Assembly (NCBI GenBank): GCA_049724395.1
Contig: JAUGWO010000184.1
Span: 59,317-123,316, forward strand
From: Spongospora subterranea f. sp. subterranea
Lineage: Eukaryota > Endomyxa: Phytomyxea > Phytomyxea > Plasmodiophorida
DNA: 64,000 nucleotides
Reading direction: 5' to 3'
This document shows, in pieces, positions 1 to 9,976 of this stretch (positions are counted from its first letter, which is position 1; each line of letters begins with the position of its first letter). A model generated the notes under the pieces. The model saw only the letters and a program-made list of their open reading frames with translations, searched no databases and was not told the DNA's origin. A program made the position numbers and the translations under genes.

Positions 1-3000
1 ATTTCAGGCTCTGTCATTTCCCTTCAAACTGTTTTTTTGTGTTTTTGCTTCTCCAATGTGGATTTTTAAACATTTGCTAATTCGCTAAGCAATTAGTGGA
101 GCGGTCGGAGTCGGTCTTCCTTCCGTCCCCTTTAGTTAAAACACTGTCTCTTTCTGCATTACAGTTCAACGCCAGCAAGGTATCGTCGTCGTCGCCTTAC
201 TACGCCGTTTCACTAATCGTTTATTTCAGGACAACTCAATATCTGCTGGGGAATCACCTGGTGATATGATTCCGCGTCGTTGGGCATCCCCTACATCATC
301 CCCATATTCTCCAGCTTCGTCCATGTCCATGCACAAGATCCGTTTATCGACATCGATCGAAAACTCCGATCGCAGTATGTAACTGCTTTATTGTTCTAGT
401 TGTGCTCATTGCGTCATCAATATTTTTTGCTATTGAGACTCAGAACTTTCGACACCATTTAATATGGGCCATGCACTCATGCATTTGTAGCGGGCCGTCG
501 CCAGCAGACGCTCTTTCATGTGGCGCCAGGTCAAGAGGCGAACGGCCGTTCAATCTTGGTTGAATCGACCTCGATGGATAGCTTAGCGTTGCCTGGGTCG
601 CTTAATGATTGTGGCAATTCGTCTCATATTGCATCCTCAACGCAATATCAAGTATTTCATGCAACGGAGCAGAATCCCTTCAGTGCTCATGTACGTCATG
701 ATCATGACTTCTAAAATGAACACGTTTTACCGAAAAAGTTGCCGGTTGTAGGCTTTCTAACCTTGTTTTTTTTTCTTGTTTTTGTTGCTTCAGTAAAGCA
801 GAATTTTAAACTATATGTAGATACCTGTCATCAAAATCGCCAACAATCGCCGTCGCTGGGTGCATTTGTTTCCTAAAACAGGTTTGCATTAGCTGTTGGT
901 CGGTTTTCGTGAATAATGATCTTGGAAATACCTCTCTGGTAGATGCTCCTCTGACGCAGTTGAATATGAGGTCATTATGTATGCCAGCAATCCTGCCCCT
1001 AACCACCGACTATTTTCCCTCACCTGACGAACTCCAGAACGAATTCCGCAACACTGTTCATACACTGTCGTTAATTCCCAACGACCATCGTTATCATGAC
1101 AGGTGGGGACTCGACACCCTCAATTTCTACGCTGATTTCACAATTTCAGGGCTGAAAACCTTGTATCGGAACTAATAACTCAGCGTCTAACAAACGATTT
1201 TCAGCTCATGGTGTCATCTTCAGCGCTGCTGCGTAGCGATGAGTTTTCTCCTTCTCAGCAGACGGTGAAGTTCCAACTGAGTCTCGGTCGCGATCACCAT
1301 CAGATATTGCTCGACCGACAGGCTGACAATATACAGGTTTATTCTCCTCGGTTGTTTCTCTTTATGCCCAGCAGTTTTCAGCAATCATGGTTTTCGCGTC
1401 TCCATGGTTCAATATTTAGCATGAAACTGAGCGTTACTGAAACACTGTCGTCGGACTTATTGTTCATAGGTTCATCGGTATTTTCGTCATGGTAATGTCT
1501 CAACAGACTCGCAATGGGATCCGCAAGAACAAGTAAGGTATCCGGCTTTGACTTTCGACTTTTTCTAAACTATGTAGGCAGCGTTCCCATATCGGTATTT
1601 TTTGTGGAGCGATACGAGTTCGTCACTGGTACCAACCGACGGCATGATACGTGCCAATTATGATACGCCGTTCAATTGGAACTACGCTGATCAGCTCACA
1701 GCTGGCCATCAAGACAATATGGCTGGACCAAGCCTCAAATATCGCCGTATTCGGTAAACTTCCATTTTGTTCTTCAATACTTTTACCATATCATTACGTA
1801 CTTCGTGTTTTTCATTGTCTTTTTTTTTGCACCTTGCGCTTGCTCATGTCGACGAAGCCAGTCCGTTTATTTCTTATCCGCAAAAATCTTTTCAAACATG
1901 TATTTTCTGCTATTTAGGTTCGCCATTGTCCCGCCGTTAACGATGGAGGAACATGTCTCTCATAGCCAGCGACTTGGAAACTGTCTCGAATCGTTGTTCG
2001 GCAAGTCGCTGGCGGATTTAGGTATTGGCAGACGCAATCGGCCGATCCTGCTTGGCAGCTTCATCCCCTTCGATGCCGGGTTCGTTGACGGCGCCGATCG
2101 CCATCAGTCGTTCAGTGTGTATTACGATACCGATATTGACCCTAGCGCGTGTTTTCATGTCGAAGGTACTTAGACATGGTCATGCATTTTTTGTTCATCG
2201 TGTTGTTTGAGGTCGGCAAGTCCCCGATGTTTTATCTTCCATTATTGTAGTTTAAAGGTCTGTTTGTTTCTGACCCGTCGAGTGTTTTTGTTAATTTAGT
2301 TCGATGGATGATGGCAACCGGCGTTACAATTAGCCGTTGGGTCACTGATCAATTAAAACAATCAGTGAAGGAACGATCTCTTTCGATACTCCAGGTACTA
2401 ACATCCTCAACGCTGTTTTCATCATACAATCACATCTATTTTTTTATATATATATTTCCCAGTTGCCAGCGTGTCATTACGTCCCAACCAACCGATGGTT
2501 TCTGCCCTCGGTATCGTGCCCATTTCGTGCAGCGGCGCTAATACCACTTGTTGCACCATCGCTTTCTATATTAGCCCGTACTTACCTTTTACGGTTCCGA
2601 TTCGTGCCAGATTCTTTTCATAAGAATGTGAACCTGTGTAGCCACATGATGAATTTGCTGACATGCTTCTTTCAGTTTGCCTATTCAGTATATTCACGTT
2701 TCTGGCATATCAGTAATCCGATTCGTACGAGGTGGTCTGCAGTGGATTTCTCACCCTAAAGTACATCAATCTTTTGTCATATGTTTTCGAACCTTATATC
2801 GCCTTTTCTTTATTTCCAGTTGTATTTCTTTGTCTTTTCCTTTGGTCCATTTTTCTTCAGATTTATATTGGTCTAGTGTCTGAGTCTGTTTCAGGCAAAC
2901 TCTCAAGACGCATTGGCGCAATTCCAACTCCTCGAAGAAACAATGGGCATATTGTCGGTTTGCCATACGACTGTGATCGCATTAGTTAATGAGATCACTG

Positions 3001-3026
3001 ATCATGATATGTTTATGCCTTCCTGA
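1..3026 (+). CDS. IML1: IML1/DEPDC5-like protein (GATOR1/SEACIT subunit), 3' part
   Basis: This is a multi-exon gene that enters from the left edge, so the N-terminus is missing. IML1/DEPDC5 is the GTPase-activating subunit of GATOR1/SEACIT, which restrains TORC1 at the vacuole or lysosome when amino acids are short. Recognisable pieces in order are: an exon ending NPFSAH, then RRRWVHLFPKT (820-885), matching the family's NPF...RRW.H.FP block; LPLTTDYFPSPDEL (about 1000-1035), the family signature; FQLMVSS and FQLSLGRDHHQI (1200-1300); FNWNYADQL and KYRRIRFAIVP (1670-1930); and the C-terminal pieces WMMATGVTISRWV, CPFRAAALIPL and QYIHVSG. The last exon ends MFMPS with a stop at 3024-3026. Exon joins were read by eye from GT/AG and frame. 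I did not locate the DEP domain itself with confidence. Family assignment is firm; exact exon ends are approximate. Confidence 0.85.
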
Positions 3027-3258
3027 TTCCTGTTCCAAAGCCGCACATCAAAAGATGATATGTTTTATGAACGTGTTGCCCACCAGTCGGATTGGCGAAC
3101 CTCTCAGTGATTATCTCTTCTGATCGGCTCGTTCGTTCCGATGTTTTTGTATATAAAAGTGATAACCAAAATTGCATGTTTTCAATAACCGCTCAGTTTT
3201 TTTTTGCGATTTTTCTGAGCAAAAGTGCGCCGATTTTGTGCTGTTCTTAATTGCGCAA

Positions 3259-4569
3259 ATGACAACCGATGCCGTGAATGTCGGCGACATCGGTGATGGC
3301 GACGCCAGCAAAGAGAGGCGTCTGCGATACCTTGCTGGGTTTGTGATATCGGTCCAAGATCGTTTTCTCGCTGATCACGTTACACAAACTGATATGCGCA
3401 AAGCGGTCAGTGATTCCAGTTCCCACTTTATTCACGTCAATATCGTTACGTTAATTGGCAATCTGTATCATAAACCGAATGGCAAGTTCAGTCGTAACGA
3501 ATTTTGTCGGTTTTTTTGTCAAATTGACTGTTCTCTTTATATATATTTCAGTTGTTTTGACAGAAACTAACTAATGGACATTGATATTGATCAATAGAGT
3601 CCGTTTTAGTTCTTCCAATATTGTTTGTTTCGTCGCTTTTCGTGTTTTTTTATTTCCCTGTTCAGTTTGATGAAATGATCGCAGGCTCGTGTAATTCGCC
3701 CATCCGAATATGAGGCGGTTGTTAATGAACGTGCTCATTCGCGCCGCTGTGGTTTCCCAACGTGCAATAAACATCTTCCTCCCGATGATCACCTTCCTAA
3801 ATACCGCATTAATCTCGCCGCTCGTCAGGTCGTTCGTCCATCCGCTGTCACCGATTTCTGCTGTCTGGATTGTGCTGAACACAGCGCCCGATACACAGCC
3901 TCGCTCAGCGATCTTCATATACAATACCGCCTTCTCGACGACGTTTCCTCTGTTCGTGATGACGCCTCAGTTCGCGCTAAAGTCGTCAGTAAACCGAATG
4001 AAGACTCTTCGTTTGCCGATATGCTGTTCGAACTCGGGCGAGTGGCACGACGCCAATTAGACGGACACGATGAACAGGACGAATCTGTTGAGGTCGAGGT
4101 TGTGCGTCCCAATCCGTGTCGCGTGGCGATACGCGATCGGGTCGAGCAGTTGTCCGAGTTCGCTAGGCTGTTCCTGATCGTATCCGAATGGTGCAAGACG
4201 CGCTCGACGCAGGATGATCACGACGTGGAATTACGGAAGCACTTTGTCCCTAGCGAATGGGATCCGTTTCTCGATCGGCGCCTGACTAACCTGGTTCATT
4301 ACCTTAATGTAGGTGATCTCGATTTCCTAACAGATGAGGATTGGATCGCTGTTCAATGCGCCATTGTATTATCGTGAGTTCAAAATTGTTTCGCGTTTAC
4401 CATCGCACACTAATTTATGCCATTGAACCTAATACCCCTATCGCTGTACTACGTCAGTTTTGTTGTGTTTCTCGTCAATAAGAAGAACGTTTTAGCGCCG
4501 TTTCTTGTTTCCAACTCCATGATGATTTTCAACATTTGCAGAGGCGTTCCGAAGTATTTGGGTTATTGA
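3259..4569 (+). CDS. RTR1: RPAP2/RTR1-type RNA polymerase II CTD phosphatase
   Basis: Three exons, 3259-3405, 3685-4373 and 4542-4569, join in frame to about 287 residues. RTR1/RPAP2 removes Ser5 phosphate from the RNA polymerase II C-terminal domain and helps move the polymerase into the nucleus. The diagnostic part is at the start of exon 2: VIRPSEYEAVVNERAHSRRC, then CGFPTC, a run reading YRINLAARQVV, then TDFCCLDCAEHSARY. This reproduces the two cysteine pairs of the RTR1 zinc-binding fold and the conserved FC...C..S..Y segment. The tail of exon 2 (DEDWIAVQCAIVLS) is ordinary soluble sequence. The ATG at 3259 is chosen because it lies just before the first conserved helix; a longer in-frame ATG exists at 3172. 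It follows IML1 in the same direction with about 230 bp between. The tiny last exon (GVPKYLGY, stop) is inferred from splice phase. Confidence 0.88.
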
Positions 4570-4603
4570 TTGTGATGTATCAGATTGCGTCGACATTTCG
4601 ACA

Positions 4604-4989
4604 ATGAAGACGGGTCGGATCTATGCAGCGACAGAGAATGTGATCACCGTAATGATCAATGTCTCCCAAGTACGTCGTCTTGTCGCCCAAACTTGCTTTT
4701 CTTCCTGTTTAGCTCGTTCGTACAGGCCTGTTGTCGTTGACGAGTTTCACGATTCACCATATCGAATGTTTGTCGGAGTGCTTTCTGGAAAGGCTTCGTC
4801 AATGACTCATAGTCGCTATCTACTACTGTAACTCCGAAAAACGGTTTATTCATTATCGCCATCCATCACGACACCCATAATCTCGTGTATGTTTCCAACG
4901 TCCAACCTAATCAATACATATTTATTACCTCAAATTCCTGTTTTCGTGATTGTCTCGTGGCCTTGGGCGAGTTTCAACAACAGCGGTGA
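4604..4989 (+). CDS. Unrecognised short spliced gene or exons
   Basis: I do not recognise a family here. The first stretch reads MKTGRIYAATENVITVMINV from an ATG at 4604, only 35 bp after the RTR1 stop, and ends at a GTACGT donor near 4671. A possible second exon after the AG at 4711 reads LVRTGLLSLTSFTIHHIECL in the phase that fits. A third open stretch (about 4815-4989) contains GLFIIAIHHDTHNLVYVSN and ends LGEFQQQR, stop. The strand is not certain, because a minus-strand ORF starting MAIMNKPFFGV (4862) overlaps it. The length and alternating hydrophobic pattern suggest a small globular protein, but that is a guess. Exon joins are not established. Confidence 0.25.
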
Positions 4990-5129
4990 TTGGATACAAT
5001 TTCGGGTGGCGGTATTTCTGGTTGAATCCGGCCGAATTCCTTCATCCGAGATCAATTGCCCATAACACATTATACACCATCAACAGTCGAGGCGCCATTC
5101 TTAGCCGTTCTCTAACTCAGTTGGTGATG

Positions 5130-5420
5130 CAGCAGCGGCACCAGTTCCCCTCGATGAACCGCTTCTTCGGTGGCGACATGAAGCGATCGCTGTCGCTGAT
5201 CCTGGCCTGGCTCGTAACCAGTATCGCGTTGGGGCTGACGTCGGAACAGTTCCCGCTGGATTCCCTGCAGCACCGAATCTGCCTGACGACCGGCGCGATC
5301 TCGCTCGTCTCGCTCATGTCGCTCGTTGTCTTCGATTTCGTCTGGTTCATCGGCACCATGGTAACATTCTTCATGAGCTCGTCCGTCAGCGCCAACGTCA
5401 CCTTGGCACCAGAGGCGTGA
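5130..5420 (+). CDS. Small multi-pass membrane protein, partial model
   Basis: The frame reads MQQRHQFPSMNRFFGGDMKR, followed by two hydrophobic runs (SLSLILAWLVTSIALGLTS, then ICLTTGAISLVSLMSLVVFD continuing into FVWFIGTMVTFFMSSS), and stops after LAPEA at 5420. Third codon positions are strongly C/G in this frame and not in the two overlapping minus-strand frames, which argues that the plus frame is the real one. The frame is open upstream to 4950, but base composition changes near 5128, so the true start or an upstream exon is unclear. It may be the last exon of the gene starting at 4604. Function is unknown; the sequence supports only an integral membrane protein with two or three spans. 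Confidence 0.4.
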   Translation, partial: QQRHQFPSMNRFFGGDMKRSLSLILAWLVTSIALGLTSEQFPLDSLQHRICLTTGAISLVSLMSLVVFDFVWFIGTMVTFFMSSSVSANVTLAPEA

Positions 5421-5676
5421 AATCCCCATCATAAACGTGATGAACATTCAGATTAAATTAAATGGATTTAAAAAATGCATTGTTCGTTTGCCAGATAGAG
5501 AGTGTGCCGTCAGACCTGAATTCTATCCCGGCGTGACGTGAAAATGGGCGAAACGATTCTCGAATCGGCAATGGCAATCCTGATTTCAAAAATTGACATT
5601 TGTCGGTAGTCCCAAAGTACATTTCCACCAAAACTCCCAAAGTATATTCTCAAAACACTCCCAATAAGAACGTTCC

Positions 5677-6470
5677 CACTTAATTTCAACGCAATTTACT
5701 CAATTTTATCTTGGACCGTTTAATCTCCAAATCCCGAATCCGTTTTGTCAATTCCTCGTATTTGTCGTCTTTGTTGGAATGTCGAGGGCGTGGTTTGTAT
5801 TCCACAATTTTCATACTCGTCCGAGTTTTTTCAAACTTCTCTGCCTTTCTTTTAGTTCTTTTTTTTTCCTGTATATGTCTCTCTCTCTCTTATCTCTTGC
5901 TCCATATTTCTTCCTTTCTCTTATATGTTGTTTCTTCACCTGTTGTCCCTCATTTTCCGACAGTTTTGAATGTTCCGCATTTGACACAAATTCCGATACA
6001 ACTAACTGTCTCCCACTCTTTGGATTCCTCTCAATCATCTGAGAAGTTGTTTCAAGTAAAATAAAAATAAACAACAAGAAGTAAAATTTACCTTCTCTGT
6101 CTCGACCGTGAAAGGAATGCTCTTGAACGTTGCATCTCACTTGTTTTTTCTTCGCCAATGTTCTAGACGAAGAATTCGAGGAATTGACAAAACAGATTCG
6201 GGATTTCAAAATTAAACGGTCAACGATCAAATTGACTGAATTGCGTTGAATTTTGTTGGGAATATACTTTGAATTTCCTTGGAAATTTCGTTTTAATAAT
6301 GAGTTAGGGTTTCGGGGGAAATTTACACTTTCATGACTGTTTTCTTGAATGCGGTCAACACAGCAGAAACAGGAAACTGCCTGAAATGATTTGATCTCCA
6401 GTGGACAGGAATGGAAAGCTGAGGTGATCACATGCAAGGAAAAGAGTCCTTGGGGAATGACTTCTATCAT
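5677..6470 (-). CDS. Unrecognised charged coiled-coil protein (minus)
   Basis: The last exon, read right to left, gives an Arg/Lys/Glu-rich segment containing KAEKFEKTRT, KIVEYKPRPRHSNKDDKY, EELTKRIRDLEIKRSKIK and the end LSKLR, stop near 5677. It is preceded by an AG-terminated pyrimidine-poor junction at about 5881. Upstream open sequence (6060-5940) reads ERNPKSGRQLVVSEFVSNAE and looks like another exon of the same gene. Composition predicts a coiled coil. A diverged copy of the final exon lies on the opposite strand at 6166-6250 (EEFEELTKQIRDFKIKRSTI), so the locus contains an inverted duplication. I do not recognise a family. The start and the middle exons are uncertain. Confidence 0.3.
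6166..6250 (+). pseudogene. Inverted, diverged copy of the coiled-coil last exon
   Basis: After an AG at about 6163 the plus strand reads DEEFEELTKQIRDFKIKRST and then IKLTELR, stop. The same words with substitutions occur on the minus strand at 5690-5763. The copy could be the last exon of a tail-to-tail paralogue or a leftover duplicate; nothing else of a plus-strand gene is recognisable here. Confidence 0.35.
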
Positions 6471-6499
6471 ATCGGCACGATTCGATTAACTCGCTCCGA

Positions 6500-7340
6500 A
6501 TGCGTTCAATATGATTGACTTCCGCATAATATCGCTTCCTTATTTCAATGCGATACCTTCAATGAAAAGAAAAAATCAATTGCAACGTTGAACACAGAAA
6601 TTTTTTCAGTCGTAGATCGACAAATTTGGTATAATTTCGTTAAGGTTAATTAGCTTTTTCACCACAATGCGGTTTTATGGTTGCTTGAAAATGTGTCGGC
6701 TAATTGTTCACATAATTGCCATCCCGGTCTTTACAGAATACATACCATTTCAATGGAACAAAACGCCCCGTAAAAGAGTGATCAAATAGCAGTACCTTAG
6801 TGTCAAGTGACTTGGTCCTGTCGGGTCCAGATTAGAGAGGGAAAGGTTTTCTTGTTTATGGAGTTGACCCTGAACATATCCCATGTTCAATCGTTCACGA
6901 CCACCCATCTCACTAATCACGCCCCGGGGACAAAGACCCCAGCGGTTAGCCAATCACAAAAGGAACCGTCCCTCCTCCATTTCCGTTAATCGTGACTGGG
7001 ACAATTGGTTTTATGACGTTACACTCACGTCGACTATGGAACATTGATGGCGCTACTCGTGCCACGTTACGGTGTCGGTCCAATGTTAGTTGAGTCGGCT
7101 GCGTTTGTCAGTCGGTAACACACAACAGTTGGGGCCGTTGTGAAAGTAGTGAGAATTCGCTTGATGAGGATTATGGTTGACAGCGAGTAATGAAAGCGTA
7201 GGAAAACATTCTCTGATGAACTAATGGACGATCGTCACAAAACCGTAAATGACCACCTGTTCATTCACGAAATGTCACACGTGCTGTTTATCTCATTCAT
7301 CATACTTTATTCCTCAGTAGTGTGATCATCATTGCTAAGT
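6500..7340. other. Intergenic stretch upstream of the WD40 gene
   Basis: No coding exon was recognised. CCAAT motifs occur near 6957 (GCCAATCA) and near 7080, which is compatible with an NF-Y-type promoter element for the gene starting at 7341, but motifs this short are weak evidence. Confidence 0.4.
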
Positions 7341-9257
7341 ATGGTCTTCTTCCAGGTATCTCTAACATGTCACGTCCTGATCGAACAGCACAATACTCTG
7401 ATTGCCGGAATGAGCACGGGCGCTATCATCATATGGAAGTCAAAGAAAACCTACTCGCAAACAGCCCTCGTCCAGCTTAGACTTCTATCTGGACATAAAG
7501 GTCGAATCTATTGCCTGCGCTGCGCCGAGATTGCCCCCAATGTTGAGCTTTTATTTTCGGGAAGCGCAGACCGCACCATCCGAGTGTGGGATCCCTTTGT
7601 TCCTGACGCCGATCGAGCCGGCATTCAAAGCTTGATTGGTCACAACGGAACCATCACCAGTATCGAGTTCTCGCAAGGAACACTGTTAACTGCAAGTACC
7701 GATAAGACCTTGCGGGTTTGGCGACGTGATGATGCTCGAGGCGTGGCGTTATACCCTTTCTTCGTCTGTCTGCAAGTCGTATCTGATTTCGGGGATTGGG
7801 TTCTGGCGGTGTTCGTGAAGCTCGGCGACCCCACGACTATATTTCTGGGCGATGGACGGGGTGTTGTCTCGACGTATTCTGCAACGTCTTCGGGGCGTTT
7901 GAAGGCTCTACGTCGTCAAACTATACACGATCGTGGAATATCGGATATCATCGTGGTCCCTCAGGAGAATTTTGTGGTGACTCTGTCGTTCGATTTTACA
8001 GTTCAAGTCCATGACGCCGTAAACGGAACCGGTTTCTTCGCCGTCGAAAATCCAAATCGCTGCAGGTATACCGGTGTTGCCTGGGATGTAAAACGCCAAG
8101 AACTCAATCTGGTGGATGCGATGGGATATCTTCAAATCTGGAACGTGTTTTTGGAGAAATGTCTGAAGGTACAGCGATTACGTCGGGGTGAGTTACATCA
8201 GATTACCTTGCACGGTTCCGACCTGCTGGTGGTTGGCGCCCCGGAATGCATCGAAGTCTGGCGCGTCCAGCGAGAAGTGCACTCCAAAGAGTGCACGGGA
8301 CACAGTGGCGCCATTGTCGGGATGGTCTATGATCATGATCGAATATTATGTTCGGCCTCATTGGATAACACGGTACGGTGCTGGAATGGCGCCATGGTCT
8401 GCATCGCTGTGCTCAAAGAGGAAGAATCCGAGATCAGTAGTTTTTCTCAAGTTCCCGAATCCAACCTGTTATTCACCGGTCTTGATAATGGCCAGATCCA
8501 TCTGTGGAATGTGGATACCGGAAGCGTTCTCGTCATGAAGGCGCATACGAACACAGTATCGACGCTGGCGATTGCGGTGACTCGTCGTCGTGACTTTCTG
8601 ATCAGCTCCGGGTACGACGGGCGCGTTCTAGTTTGGGACATCTCCAAGAGAAAAACCATCAATCCGTGTGTGGAACGGGAGTTGCACCGGGGCACTTCGA
8701 GAACGTCAGAGATCATCGTCGTCGCCTACAATCCATCTTCAGGAGCCATCTTCGCAGGCGGAAATGATAACTTAATCCATATATGGGATCTAGATTCCTA
8801 TGAACCACGTGGTACTCTGATTGGGCACACAAATGCTGTCACATGTTTGGCGTTCGATGCGAACATCGTCTTTTCGGGATCGGAAGATCGCACGATCCGA
8901 ATTTGGGACGGGTTCTATCGACAGTGTTTATGGGTTTTTGAGGAGCATGTAGATGTTGTTCGTGACCTTGTATTCATCTCGGAATGTGGTTCGCTGGTAT
9001 CGTGCTCGTTTGATGGCGAGATTCTGATCTGGGATTACGTCAAGCAGGCTGTACAAAAACGGTTCACGCATCGCGATCAGCCGAGATGCCTACTGCTGGA
9101 TCCAGTCGCAAGGCAAGTTTGCATCGGTTCAGAACAAGGCGGCATCACAATCTTTCCGTTGCCAGAATGGATCTATGAGGAGCAAGCCGAAATTGATCTG
9201 AATCTTCAGCCACTTGATATTCTGAAAACCGATTCCGACGCGATTAGACTTATATAG
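7341..9257 (+). CDS. WD40-repeat protein, about two propellers
   Basis: A single open exon of about 638 residues is made almost wholly of WD40 repeats. Clear units include SGSADRTIRVWDP, LTASTDKTLRVWRRDD, CSASLDNTVRCWNG, FTGLDNGQIHLWNVDTG, SSGYDGRVLVWDISK, AGGNDNLIHIWDLDS, FSGSEDRTIRIWDGF and SCSFDGEILIWDY, with GH dipeptides before several (SGHKGRIYCL, IGHNGTITSI, IGHTNAVTCLAFD). About 12-14 blades can be counted, enough for two seven-bladed propellers. No other domain, signal peptide or membrane span is seen. WD40 proteins scaffold complexes, and nothing here shows which one. The ATG at 7341 is used because the frame opens at a TTG at 7332 and the first strand follows at once. A pyrimidine-rich TTCTTCCAG just after it could instead be a splice acceptor, which would place the start in an upstream exon. 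Confidence 0.8.
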   Translation: MVFFQVSLTCHVLIEQHNTLIAGMSTGAIIIWKSKKTYSQTALVQLRLLSGHKGRIYCLRCAEIAPNVELLFSGSADRTIRVWDPFVPDADRAGIQSLIGHNGTITSIEFSQGTLLTASTDKTLRVWRRDDARGVALYPFFVCLQVVSDFGDWVLAVFVKLGDPTTIFLGDGRGVVSTYSATSSGRLKALRRQTIHDRGISDIIVVPQENFVVTLSFDFTVQVHDAVNGTGFFAVENPNRCRYTGVAWDVKRQELNLVDAMGYLQIWNVFLEKCLKVQRLRRGELHQITLHGSDLLVVGAPECIEVWRVQREVHSKECTGHSGAIVGMVYDHDRILCSASLDNTVRCWNGAMVCIAVLKEEESEISSFSQVPESNLLFTGLDNGQIHLWNVDTGSVLVMKAHTNTVSTLAIAVTRRRDFLISSGYDGRVLVWDISKRKTINPCVERELHRGTSRTSEIIVVAYNPSSGAIFAGGNDNLIHIWDLDSYEPRGTLIGHTNAVTCLAFDANIVFSGSEDRTIRIWDGFYRQCLWVFEEHVDVVRDLVFISECGSLVSCSFDGEILIWDYVKQAVQKRFTHRDQPRCLLLDPVARQVCIGSEQGGITIFPLPEWIYEEQAEIDLNLQPLDILKTDSDAIRLI

Positions 9258-9976
9258 GAACGCTAAAAAATACACATAATATATGGGAACTGGCTCTTCC
9301 ACCAACGAGACACACTAAATGGAATTGTCAATTTATGACCTTCCTGCGAAGGTTGATGTTGAGAAAATATTTGATTTTGGTGTTTGATTTGGTAGCAAAA
9401 CAAACAGATGTGCCGGAAGCAGGGCGATAATTATAATGTTAAACCTATTGAATATACGCAGATTCTTCAACCAATACGGGTGGCTTCATCGTTCCAAATT
9501 CGTGGGAACAAACTTCAAATCCGGGTTCTTGAGCACGATACATACATGCGATCGTTGTAAGTTGCAATTTTCCTTTCTTACAAAAGGTTACCTGGTAAAT
9601 TATTGCGATCTTTGAGGCGTAGATGCGTTTATCAGTACGTCAATTCGGTCAGATGCGTCAAATAGGCGATAATCTGCATCAATATCTGGATTGACGCTTC
9701 TTATCAGGACGTAGACGTTTCGCCCCGATGCCCATCAAAGAAAGGGCAAATGAGAAGTGTACTCCGATCCATGACGTGTTCGCCATCGTGTACCTGACCC
9801 ATTAGACATTGGGTCAATATGCGATTGTGAAAGTGATCGGGTGATATATTATCGTGATCAGAGGTGACGTAATCTGACTGTTTATGAAGTAACCCTCTAC
9901 AGTCCCATATTACATTATCCCATAATACCGTTACCCATTCCGGGATATATTCCCCATTTCAACATTTGGGCGAGTA
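9258..9976. other. Intergenic, between WD40 gene and Furry
   Basis: No ORF of note on either strand. The last 80 bases carry several CCCAT/CCATT-rich runs just before the Furry ATG, probably promoter or 5' UTR. Nothing else is recognised. Confidence 0.4.

Noticed and set aside
5112-5447. Two minus-strand ORFs over the membrane protein
   Set aside because: Codon-position base bias favours the plus frame, and the minus frames give Asp/Glu/Arg-rich shadow sequence.
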